64,000 bases of DNA from Lachnospiraceae bacterium (lineage in GTDB: Bacteria > Bacillota > Clostridia > Lachnospirales > Lachnospiraceae), in assembly GCA_017556805.1 (NCBI GenBank), contig JAFYMC010000029.1, forward strand, positions 1-64,000. Direction: 5' to 3'. This document shows positions 1 to 7,254 of this stretch, one piece after another. The position numbers were made by a program, and so were the translations under genes. The notes under the pieces are model-generated. The model was not told the DNA's origin. It was given only the letters and a program-made list of their open reading frames with translations, and did no database searches. Numbering within the stretch: the first letter of the stretch is position 1; each line of letters opens with the position of its first letter.

Positions 1-1
1 C

Positions 2-466
2 GAAGTAATCCGTTTCAATGCAGCGGAAACTCCGGTAAAGATGGGTACCTTCTCTCAGTACGACCATCCGCATACCTTGGCTCGTTACGCAGAAGTAGCT
101 GATTACCTTGGACTTAAGGGTAAGAACGACAGCGAAAAGGTGGAGAACTTAATTAAGGCGCTGGATGAGTTAAAGGCTAAGGTAGGCATTAAGGCAACCA
201 TCAAGGATTATGTTGCAGATGAGAAGGACTTCCTTGCAAGACTGGATGAGATGACCGAGCAGGCATTTGATGATCAGTGTACCGGTGCAAATCCGAGATA
301 CCCGTTAATGAGCGAGATTAAGCAGATGTACTTAAACGCATATTACGGAAAGCAGTTTGAAGAACCGAAGACTCCGGATGAGCGTCAGCTTGGGGAAGGT
401 GTTGACAAGACCGATATTAAGCAGAGCTTCCGTAGAGCAAAGAACGGCATCAATAAGAATCTGTAA
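2..466 (+). CDS. adhE: Bifunctional aldehyde/alcohol dehydrogenase, C-terminal fragment (5' end outside window)
   Basis: The frame is open from the first bases, so this is the last ~154 residues of a longer protein. The stretch CTGANPRYPLMSEIKQMY followed by LNAYYG near the end is characteristic of the C-terminal iron-dependent alcohol dehydrogenase half of AdhE, which reduces acetyl-CoA through acetaldehyde to ethanol and regenerates NAD+ in fermentation. Only this C-terminal helical part is visible, so a stand-alone iron alcohol dehydrogenase is not strictly excluded, but the wording of this motif favours AdhE. The next gene follows 14 bp after the stop with no terminator, so read-through into the downstream genes is likely. 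Confidence 0.85.
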   Translation, partial: EVIRFNAAETPVKMGTFSQYDHPHTLARYAEVADYLGLKGKNDSEKVENLIKALDELKAKVGIKATIKDYVADEKDFLARLDEMTEQAFDDQCTGANPRYPLMSEIKQMYLNAYYGKQFEEPKTPDERQLGEGVDKTDIKQSFRRAKNGINKNL

Positions 467-480
467 GGAGGAATGAGACT

Positions 481-1230
481 ATGAAACTGGATAGAGTGAT
501 TGCAGTAAGAAATAACAAGACGATTTATCGTGACGGTGATAAGTGTGTAAAGGTATTTGATGAGAATTATTCCAAGGCGGATGTATTGAATGAGGCACTG
601 AATCAGGCAAGAATCGAAGAGACCGGTTTAAACATTCCGAAGATCTTTGAAGTGACCATGATTGATGGAAAGTGGGCGATTGTTTCCGAATACATCAAGG
701 GAAAGACCCTGGCACAGTTAATGCAGGAAAATCCGGAGAAGAAGGATGAGTATCTGGAGATGTTTGTGGAGCTACAGACAACGGTACACAAGGCGACGTG
801 TCCGCTTCTTAACAAGTTAAAGGATAAGATGAACGGTAAAATCAGTAAGGCAGAGCTGGATGCCACCACACGTTATGATTTACATACCCGTTTGGAAGGT
901 ATGCCGAAGCATAACAAGGTATGTCACGGCGACTTCAACCCGTCTAATATTATCGTGACCGAGGACGGTACTCCGTATATCCTCGACTGGTCTCACGTAA
1001 CCCAGGGTAACGCTTCTGCGGATGCAGCAAGAACCTATCTTCTGTTCTGGTTAGAGGGTGATATTGAGGGTGCAAAGAAGTATCTTGATTTATTCTGCGC
1101 AAAGAGTAACACCGCAAAACAGTATGTACAGAAGTGGATGCCGATTGTGGCAGCTTCCCAGTCTGTAAAGGGTAACGAAAAAGAACGTGAATTCCTGCTT
1201 AGTTGGGTAGATGTTGTAGATTACGAATAG
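481..1230 (+). CDS. Aminoglycoside phosphotransferase-family small-molecule kinase (APH fold)
   Basis: This 249-residue protein has the marks of the APH/choline-kinase fold: an N-terminal lobe with a nucleotide-binding lysine region (KCVKVF), a hinge-like segment WAIVSEYIKGKTLAQL, the catalytic loop HGDFNPSNII near residue 149, and the metal-binding DWSH motif about 18 residues later. Such enzymes transfer the gamma-phosphate of ATP to a sugar, amino alcohol or drug hydroxyl. The substrate cannot be read from the sequence. It has a GGAGG ribosome site and sits directly between adhE and the redox module with no terminator visible, so it is probably in the same transcript. A resistance role is not implied by the fold alone. 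Confidence 0.75.
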   Translation: MKLDRVIAVRNNKTIYRDGDKCVKVFDENYSKADVLNEALNQARIEETGLNIPKIFEVTMIDGKWAIVSEYIKGKTLAQLMQENPEKKDEYLEMFVELQTTVHKATCPLLNKLKDKMNGKISKAELDATTRYDLHTRLEGMPKHNKVCHGDFNPSNIIVTEDGTPYILDWSHVTQGNASADAARTYLLFWLEGDIEGAKKYLDLFCAKSNTAKQYVQKWMPIVAASQSVKGNEKEREFLLSWVDVVDYE

Positions 1231-1242
1231 GAGGATATCAAT

Positions 1243-1482
1243 ATGAAAATCACAGTATGTATCGGTTCGTCCTGCCATATTAAGGGGTCACGTCAGGTGG
1301 TAGAGCAACTTCAGTATTTGATTAAGGAAAATAACTTAGATGATAAGGTAGAACTTGGCGGAACTTTCTGCATGGGCAACTGCCAGAAAGGTGTTTGCGT
1401 TACCGTTGATGATACCTTCTATTCCGTAACTCCGGATTCCACCAAGGAATTCTTTGAAAAACAAGTACTTGCAAAGGTGTGA
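1243..1482 (+). CDS. Thioredoxin-like [2Fe-2S] ferredoxin domain protein (first copy)
   Basis: The 79-residue protein carries four cysteines at positions 6, 11, 43 and 47 (C-X4-C and C-X3-C), the arrangement of the NuoE/Clostridium-type thioredoxin-like [2Fe-2S] ferredoxins. It is a bare cluster domain with no fused flavin or hydrogenase domain, so it is probably a soluble electron carrier or a redox partner of the downstream hydrogenase homologue. It has a clear AGGAGG site. A close paralogue follows immediately, overlapping or abutting its stop codon. Confidence 0.85.
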   Translation: MKITVCIGSSCHIKGSRQVVEQLQYLIKENNLDDKVELGGTFCMGNCQKGVCVTVDDTFYSVTPDSTKEFFEKQVLAKV

Positions 1483-1487
1483 AAATT

Positions 1488-1739
1488 ATGATCGTTCAGG
1501 TTTGTGTAGGCAGTTCCTGCCACTTGAAAGGGTCCGAAGAGATTGTGGAGCTCTTTCAGAAAGCCGTTGAAACGCATCATCTGGAACAGGAGATTACGCT
1601 TGTCGGTAGCTTTTGTATCGGCAAGTGTAATCGTATCGGTGTAACGGTTCAGGTGGATGATGACGTGTATACCGGCATTACAAGAGAAACATTTCAGGAG
1701 TTTTTTAAGGAAAAGGTTCTGGAAAAGCTGAGTGCGTAA
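1488..1739 (+). CDS. Thioredoxin-like [2Fe-2S] ferredoxin domain protein (second copy)
   Basis: This 83-residue protein is a paralogue of the preceding gene. With the ATG at 1488 the cluster cysteines again fall at positions 6, 11, 43 and 47, exactly as in the first copy, and an AAAGGTG sequence lies at suitable distance upstream. An in-frame GTG at 1479 overlapping the previous stop would add three residues and is the alternative start. The two copies are diverged, which argues against a very recent duplication and for two distinct partners in one electron-transfer or sensing chain. Confidence 0.83.
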   Translation: MIVQVCVGSSCHLKGSEEIVELFQKAVETHHLEQEITLVGSFCIGKCNRIGVTVQVDDDVYTGITRETFQEFFKEKVLEKLSA

Positions 1740-1753
1740 AGGAGTAACAGAAT

Positions 1754-3430
1754 ATGCCGAACTGTTTAACGCTGAAGAAATCAAATTGTAAAAACTGTTA
1801 TAAATGCATCCGTCATTGTCCGGTAAAGTCCATTCGTTTTTCCGGAGACCAGGCCCATATTATCGGAAACGAGTGTATTCTATGCGGTCAGTGCTTTGTG
1901 GTCTGTCCGCAGGAAGCAAAGCAGATTGTGGATGAAACCGAAAAGGTAAAGGTGCTCTTACAGAGTGGTGTGCCGGTGTATGTAAGTCTGGCTCCGTCCT
2001 TTGTAGCAAATTATGACGGCGTTGGAATTAATGCCATGCGGGAGGCGCTGCAAGAGCTGGGCTTTGCCGATGTGGAGGAGACCGCCATCGGAGCTACCAT
2101 GGTAAAGACCGAGTATGAGCGGATGTTAAGGGAAGAGGACAGAGATGTAATTATTACATCCTGCTGCCATTCGGTTAACTTATTGATTCAGAAATATTTT
2201 CCGAAAGAACTGGAATACCTCGCGAATGTAGCTTCGCCGATGCAAGCACATTGTCTGGATATTAAGAAACGTTTTCCGGATGCGAAGACCGTATTTATCG
2301 GTCCGTGCGTGGCAAAAAAGGATGAGGCGGAACATTACGGAAGTATCGTGGATGCCGTGTTGACCTTTGAAGAATTGACCGAGTGGCTGGCTGCAGAAAA
2401 AATCGAGCTACACAAAGCGATGGATTCTGCGGAGGAGAGTAAGGCAAGATTTTTCCCAACCACCGGCGGTATCTTAAAAACCATGGCACAGGACGCACCG
2501 GGCTATACTTATATGGCGATTGACGGTGTGGAAAATTGTATGGCGGCACTCCGGGATATTGAAAACGGAAAAATTCATAAGTGCTTTATCGAAATGTCTG
2601 CCTGTGTGGGTAGTTGTGTCGGTGGTCCGGTGATGGAAAAATACCACCGGTCTCCGGTGAAGGATTATATGGCGGTAGCACAGTATGCAGGCAAAAAGGA
2701 TTTTGATGTACGTCAGCCAGAGCCTTCGGAGCTTCGCAAGAATTTTGAGTTCATCGAGCTTCGTGCCCAGTCACCGGCGGAAAGTCAGATTACCGAGATT
2801 CTTCGTCAAATGGGTAAGTTCAAGCCGTCTCAGGAATTAAACTGCGGTTCCTGCGGCTATAACACCTGTCGTGAAAAGGCCATTGCAATCTTTAATGGGA
2901 AATCGGATGTGTCAATGTGTCTTCCGTTCTTAAAGGACAAGGCGGAAAGTTTTTCGGATGCAATCGTAAAGAATACGCCGAACGGCTTGATTGTACTGAA
3001 CGAGAATCTGGAGGTACAGCAGATTAATGCGGCAGCACAGAAGATTATGAATATTCGTGCAGCATCAGATGTGCTGGGAGATCAGGTGATTCGCATTTTA
3101 GAGCCGGATATTTTTCTTGACGTGTTGAACAGTGGCAAAGAGATTAAGAATCAAAGAGTTTATCTGGCAGAATACAAGCGGTATGTGGAACAGACGGTGG
3201 TACATGATAAAGAGTCCCGTATGCTCATTTGTATCATGCGAGATGTGACGGATGAGGAAAAGGAACGAGAGAAGAAGGAAAGCATCAGTCGAAGAACAGT
3301 GGAGGTTGCCGACCGGGTTGTGGACAAACAGATGCGTATTGTGCAGGAAATTGCGTCTCTTCTCGGTGAAACTGCGGCAGAAACAAAGATTGCACTGGCA
3401 AAATTAAAGGAGTCGATTTCTGATGAATGA
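1754..3430 (+). CDS. PAS-domain [FeFe]-hydrogenase homologue, putative sensory hydrogenase (HydS-like)
   Basis: Domain order in 558 residues: two N-terminal [4Fe-4S] ferredoxin motifs (CKNCYKCIRHCP and CILCGQCFVVCP), an H-cluster domain, a further four-cysteine cluster domain starting at C363 (CGSCGYNTC), a PAS domain from about residue 405, and a helical C-terminus ending in a signal-transmitter-like helix. H-cluster motifs are visible as TSCCHS (C137, C138), GPCVAKK (C185) and ACVGSCVGGP (C284, C288), so all expected cysteine ligands are present. Hydrogenase plus PAS is the architecture of group C sensory [FeFe]-hydrogenases, thought to sense H2 or redox state rather than turn over quickly. 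It overlaps the downstream phosphatase gene by 8 bp, which supports translational coupling and a sensor-output pair. Confidence 0.82.
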   Translation: MPNCLTLKKSNCKNCYKCIRHCPVKSIRFSGDQAHIIGNECILCGQCFVVCPQEAKQIVDETEKVKVLLQSGVPVYVSLAPSFVANYDGVGINAMREALQELGFADVEETAIGATMVKTEYERMLREEDRDVIITSCCHSVNLLIQKYFPKELEYLANVASPMQAHCLDIKKRFPDAKTVFIGPCVAKKDEAEHYGSIVDAVLTFEELTEWLAAEKIELHKAMDSAEESKARFFPTTGGILKTMAQDAPGYTYMAIDGVENCMAALRDIENGKIHKCFIEMSACVGSCVGGPVMEKYHRSPVKDYMAVAQYAGKKDFDVRQPEPSELRKNFEFIELRAQSPAESQITEILRQMGKFKPSQELNCGSCGYNTCREKAIAIFNGKSDVSMCLPFLKDKAESFSDAIVKNTPNGLIVLNENLEVQQINAAAQKIMNIRAASDVLGDQVIRILEPDIFLDVLNSGKEIKNQRVYLAEYKRYVEQTVVHDKESRMLICIMRDVTDEEKEREKKESISRRTVEVADRVVDKQMRIVQEIASLLGETAAETKIALAKLKESISDE

Positions 3431-4595
3431 TTTATGTACAGATATCGGTTACAAAAGTATTAATCATTACGGAGAACAGCTTTGCGGAGATCATGTGGAT
3501 GTGGTGGAAAGCGGCGAAAATTCCACGGTGATCGTACTGGCGGACGGGCTGGGAAGCGGGGTGAAAGCAAGCATTTTATCCACTCTTACCTCGAAAATAA
3601 TTTCCACCATGATGGCGGAAGGACTTCCCTTGGAAGAGTGTGTTTCCACGATTGCGGCAACGCTTCCGGTTTGTTCTTCCAGAGGAGTAGCCTATTCCAC
3701 CTTCACGATCATTCATGTGATTAACAACGATACAGCCGAACTGATTCAGTATGATAATCCCCATGTGATTTTGATCAGAGGGGAAGAAAATTACGACTAT
3801 CCGAAGACAGAAATGAACATCGGAGGAAAGAAAATCTATAAAAGTGTCCTGAAGTTAAGGGAAAATGATATTTTTATTGCCATGAGCGATGGATGTCCCC
3901 ATGCAGGTATCGGTACCGCATATAATTTCGGTTGGAGACGGGAGGATATCGCTACTTTTATGGAGACGCTGGCACCGGCAGGCTATACGGCAAAGACATT
4001 ATCTACGATTTTGGTGGATGAATGTAATAAGCTATACGGAAATCGTCCCGGGGACGATACGACTGCTTGTGTGGTACGGGTAAGAAAAAGAGAACCGATG
4101 AATATTTTATTCGGACCGCCGTCTAATCGGGATGATGGAGAACGTATGATGTCGTTGTTTTTCTCTAAAGAAGGAAAGCATATTATTTGCGGGGGAACTA
4201 CATCCTCGATTGCGGCGAAATATCTTGGAAAACCGCTTCGTGCAACGCTTAATTTTGAGCGTTCCGATGTGCCGCCGATTGCAACCATAGAAGGTGTAGA
4301 CTTGGTAACAGAAGGCGTGATTACAGTCAATAAGGTTTTGGAATATGCCAAGGATCATTTGGGTGAGAACGTCAACTACGAGCATTGGAGTGTTAAACAT
4401 GACGGAGCGTCTTTAATCAGCAGACTTTTGTTTGAGGAAGCCACTGATATTAATTTCTACGTAGGCAGAGCAATTAATCCGGCCCACCAGAACCCGGATT
4501 TGCCTATTAACTTTAACATCAAGATGAATCTGGTGGAGGAATTGTCCAAATGCCTGCGGCAGATGGGAAAACGCATTAAGGTTAGCTATTTCTAA
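3423..4595 (+). CDS. SpoIIE/PP2C-type serine phosphatase with an unassigned C-terminal domain
   Basis: Residues ~1-220 form a PP2C/SpoIIE phosphatase domain: LADGLGSGVKA near residue 40 and MSDGCPHAG and PGDDTTACVV further on supply the metal-binding aspartates. Residues ~220-390 (from NILFGPPSN) match no family I recognise, but are rich in conserved-looking glycines and end in a basic segment. The gene begins inside the end of the PAS-hydrogenase gene and ends 10 bp before the second hydrogenase. It is likely the output enzyme of the sensor, removing phosphate from a protein such as an anti-anti-sigma factor. No such partner is encoded in the window. Confidence 0.8.
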   Translation: MNDLCTDIGYKSINHYGEQLCGDHVDVVESGENSTVIVLADGLGSGVKASILSTLTSKIISTMMAEGLPLEECVSTIAATLPVCSSRGVAYSTFTIIHVINNDTAELIQYDNPHVILIRGEENYDYPKTEMNIGGKKIYKSVLKLRENDIFIAMSDGCPHAGIGTAYNFGWRREDIATFMETLAPAGYTAKTLSTILVDECNKLYGNRPGDDTTACVVRVRKREPMNILFGPPSNRDDGERMMSLFFSKEGKHIICGGTTSSIAAKYLGKPLRATLNFERSDVPPIATIEGVDLVTEGVITVNKVLEYAKDHLGENVNYEHWSVKHDGASLISRLLFEEATDINFYVGRAINPAHQNPDLPINFNIKMNLVEELSKCLRQMGKRIKVSYF

Positions 4596-4605
4596 GGAGA
4601 GGCAT

Positions 4606-6030
4606 ATGAGAAAGTTTGATACAAAAGTACAATATTTAAAATATAAGGTGCTGCGCGAGGTGGCTCGTCAGGCATGGAACGATACGCTTTTGGAGAACGT
4701 GTTGGAAATTCCGAAGACCATTGTGCCGGGAAAAACGCCAACCATGCGTTGTTGTGTGTACAAAGAGCGGGCAATTCTGGCAGAACGTGTAAAGGTTGCC
4801 ATGGGCGGTAATAAAGAGAATCCGAATATCATTGAGGTAATCGATATTGCTTGTGACGAGTGTCCGGCAGCGGGTTACGAGGTGACGGCTTCCTGTCGTG
4901 GTTGTCTTGCTCACAGGTGTGAAGATGTGTGTCCGAGAGGAGCGATTTCCTTTGACCATAACCATGTGGCTCACATTGATAAATCCAAGTGTGTGGAGTG
5001 TGGTCAGTGTGCAAAGGTATGTCCGTATTCGGCCATTGTAAACCGCAAGCGTCCGTGTCAGAATGCCTGTAAGATTAAGGCCATCTCCATTAACGAGAAC
5101 AATGCGGCATCCATTGACAATAACAAGTGTATCTCCTGCGGAGCCTGTGTATATCAGTGTCCGTTCGGCGCAATCATGGATAAGTCTTTTATCTTAAACG
5201 TAGTGGATTTACTGAAAAAGAGCGAACAGGGAAGGAACTATAAACTGTATGCAGTAGTGGCACCGTCCATTTCCAGCCAGTTTACTTATGCGAAGTTAGG
5301 GCAGGTTATCACAGGACTGAAGAAATTGGGCTTCCATACAGTAGTAGAAGCAGCACTGGGAGCGGACCTAGTAGCGATGAAGGAGTCCAGAGAACTTGTA
5401 GAAAAGGGATTTTTGACCAGCTCCTGCTGCCCGGCATTTGTGGCATACATAAAGTCGGAATTTCCGGATTTGGTGCCGTTTATTTCCCATAACCTTTCTC
5501 CGATGGCAGCAATTGGAGAATATATTAAGAAAACCAGTGAAAATGCAAAGGTAGTATTTATCGGACCGTGTACATCAAAGAAGATGGAAGCGCAGTTAGA
5601 ATCCGTAAAACCGCATGTAGATGCAGTATTGACTTTTGAAGAGTTACAGGCGCTGTTTGACAGCCGCGATATAGATATTACGACGTTAGAGGAAGGCGTA
5701 TTGGATAATGCATCTTACTTCGGACGTATCTTTGCAAGAAGCGGTGGTCTGTCTGATGCGGTATCCCAGGCTTTAAAGGAGCAGGGCATGGAGGGATTCC
5801 CGTTGAAGGCAAGCGTGTGCGACGGCATTGAAGCCTGTCGTGTGGCACTTTTAAAGAAGAGTAAAAACGTACTGGATGCCAACTTTATCGAGGGAATGGC
5901 ATGTACCGGCGGATGTATCGGCGGTGCGGGATGCCTAACCCATGGAGAGAAGAATAAAGCGGAAGTAGACAAATACGGACGGGAAGCAATGGAAAAAACG
6001 ATTTCAGACGCAGTTTCGGTGTTACAATAG
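4606..6030 (+). CDS. Monomeric ferredoxin-linked [FeFe]-hydrogenase (group B-like)
   Basis: The 474-residue protein has several N-terminal cysteine clusters (including CVECGQCAKVCP and CISCGACVYQCP) that can hold [4Fe-4S] clusters, followed by the H-cluster domain. The H-cluster motifs are TSSCCPAF (C274, C275), GPCTSKK (C322) and ACTGGCIGGAG (C433, C437). The second-shell cysteine used for proton transfer in active enzymes is kept (the CC pair). The motif variants differ from the canonical TSCCPGW and MPCTAKK of group A, which is why group B is preferred. It is the last gene of the module and is probably a catalytic H2-producing or H2-oxidising partner of the sensory hydrogenase. Confidence 0.83.
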   Translation: MRKFDTKVQYLKYKVLREVARQAWNDTLLENVLEIPKTIVPGKTPTMRCCVYKERAILAERVKVAMGGNKENPNIIEVIDIACDECPAAGYEVTASCRGCLAHRCEDVCPRGAISFDHNHVAHIDKSKCVECGQCAKVCPYSAIVNRKRPCQNACKIKAISINENNAASIDNNKCISCGACVYQCPFGAIMDKSFILNVVDLLKKSEQGRNYKLYAVVAPSISSQFTYAKLGQVITGLKKLGFHTVVEAALGADLVAMKESRELVEKGFLTSSCCPAFVAYIKSEFPDLVPFISHNLSPMAAIGEYIKKTSENAKVVFIGPCTSKKMEAQLESVKPHVDAVLTFEELQALFDSRDIDITTLEEGVLDNASYFGRIFARSGGLSDAVSQALKEQGMEGFPLKASVCDGIEACRVALLKKSKNVLDANFIEGMACTGGCIGGAGCLTHGEKNKAEVDKYGREAMEKTISDAVSVLQ

Positions 6031-6037
6031 CCGTAAT

Positions 6038-6066
6038 TTGGCAGATACAGTGGTAGGACATATGAT
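6038..6066 (+). promoter_or_regulatory. Sigma-A-like promoter for the YitT gene
   Basis: TTGGCA at 6038-6043 and TATGAT at 6061-6066 are separated by 17 bp and lie about 30 bp before the start codon. This gives the YitT gene its own promoter, separate from the hydrogenase operon. Confidence 0.55.
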
Positions 6067-6096
6067 TTTATTTTATCTTTTACGAGGAAAGAAAGT

Positions 6097-6948
6097 ATGA
6101 AAATCACAAAGTGTTGGTATGAGATAAAAGAATTTTTTGTTATTACCCTGGGTGCTGTGTTGGCGGGAGCAGCAATTTTCTTCTTTATGTTGCCCAGTCA
6201 TTTGGCGGTTGGTAGTGCCTCGGCATTAGCGATGGTATTAAGTAACTATATTCCGCTTTCGGTTTCTGCAATTAACCTAATCCTAAATGTGTTCCTTCTT
6301 CTTATAGGATTTATATTGATTGGTCCCGGGTTTGGTATAAAGACCGTATATACATCCATTATGGTTCCGGTATCCATGGGCGTATTTGAAATTTTTTTCC
6401 CAAACTTAGAATCGTTGACGGGAGACCCTCTGCTTGATGTGCTGTGTTACATCCTTGTTGTCGGAAAGGCAATGGCAATACTTTTTTCCCACAATGCCTC
6501 CTCCGGAGGTTTGGACATCGTTGCAAAGATAATGAATAAGTATCTAAAAATTGATTTAGGAAGTGCAGTGTCCGTTTCAGGGATTGTAGTGGCGTTGACA
6601 GCTGTTTTGTGCTATGACACGAAAACCGTTGTGCTTAGTGTTCTAGGGACCTATTTTGGTGGAATTATTGTGGACCACTTTATCTTTGGTTTGAATATAA
6701 AGCGACGCGTGTGTGTCATTTCTCCGAAGATAGAGGAAATAACAGAGTATGTTCTTCATCAGTTGCATAGCGGAGCTACATTAAACGAGATTACAGGTGC
6801 TTATGATAAAACTCTTAAGAAAGAGATCATTACCATTGTAGATAAACATGAGTATAGAAAGCTGATGGATTTTGTTAAGAAAGTTGACCCGAAAGCATTT
6901 GTAACTGTGTATGCAGTGAATGAGATTCGATATCAACCGAAGAAATAA
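6097..6948 (+). CDS. YitT family membrane protein (DUF161 plus DUF2179)
   Basis: The 283-residue protein has five or six hydrophobic segments in its first ~200 residues (for example FFVITLGAVLAGAAIFFFML and the following SASALAMVLSNYIP region) and a soluble C-terminal domain beginning near VCVISPKIEEITEYV, the DUF2179 domain. This is the two-domain layout of the YitT family. Substrates are not established for most members. The gene has its own promoter and is closed by a strong terminator, so it appears to be monocistronic between the hydrogenase and phosphate loci. Confidence 0.85.
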   Translation: MKITKCWYEIKEFFVITLGAVLAGAAIFFFMLPSHLAVGSASALAMVLSNYIPLSVSAINLILNVFLLLIGFILIGPGFGIKTVYTSIMVPVSMGVFEIFFPNLESLTGDPLLDVLCYILVVGKAMAILFSHNASSGGLDIVAKIMNKYLKIDLGSAVSVSGIVVALTAVLCYDTKTVVLSVLGTYFGGIIVDHFIFGLNIKRRVCVISPKIEEITEYVLHQLHSGATLNEITGAYDKTLKKEIITIVDKHEYRKLMDFVKKVDPKAFVTVYAVNEIRYQPKK

Positions 6949-6979
6949 TCGAACGTATTGCCCACATAAATTTGAAAAG

Positions 6980-7021
6980 AGTTCCTCTCATTGCCTTTTG
7001 GTGATGGGAGGAACTTTTTTG
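6980..7021 (+). terminator. Rho-independent terminator after the YitT gene
   Basis: AGTTCCTCTCAT at 6980-6991 pairs with ATGGGAGGAACT at 7004-7015 across a 12-nt loop, followed by a run of T to 7020. Confidence 0.85.
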
Positions 7022-7146
7022 TCCTGCGATTCCATAAATGATATCGTGCTGGATTTGGGTTATTTATTTTTGCTGATCGAAGAAGTCTGCTAAATATTTG
7101 AAGGATTGATAATCTAGTAGTGAGGTTTATAAGTTTATTGGCACAT

Positions 7147-7212
7147 TTTACAAAGGTTTTGCTTATATTTGACGTAACATGGCTTTTAGATTTCACATTC
7201 GCTTTTTATAAT
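7147..7212 (+). promoter_or_regulatory. Pho-box promoter of the alkaline phosphatase gene
   Basis: TTTACA (7147), TTGACG (7169) and TTCACA (7192) resemble PhoP half-sites, with spacings of 22 and 23 bp. A TATAAT -10 box lies at 7207-7212. The 16-mer TTTTAGATTTCACATT (7184-7199) is repeated exactly before pstS, with the same 15-bp offset from TTCACA to the -10 box. The -35 position is poor in consensus and occupied by the half-sites, as expected for an activator-dependent PhoP promoter. Confidence 0.65.
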
Positions 7213-7254
7213 GAACTTGTCTTATAAGATGAAAAACGAATGGAGGTAATAACA

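Noticed and set aside
481-1230. Aminoglycoside resistance gene
   Set aside because: Only the fold is shared. The gene sits in a metabolic operon and has no mobile-element context.
1243-6030. Electron-bifurcating HydABC hydrogenase
   Set aside because: There is no NuoF-like flavoprotein and the large subunits are separate monomeric or PAS-linked proteins, so a bifurcating complex is not supported here.
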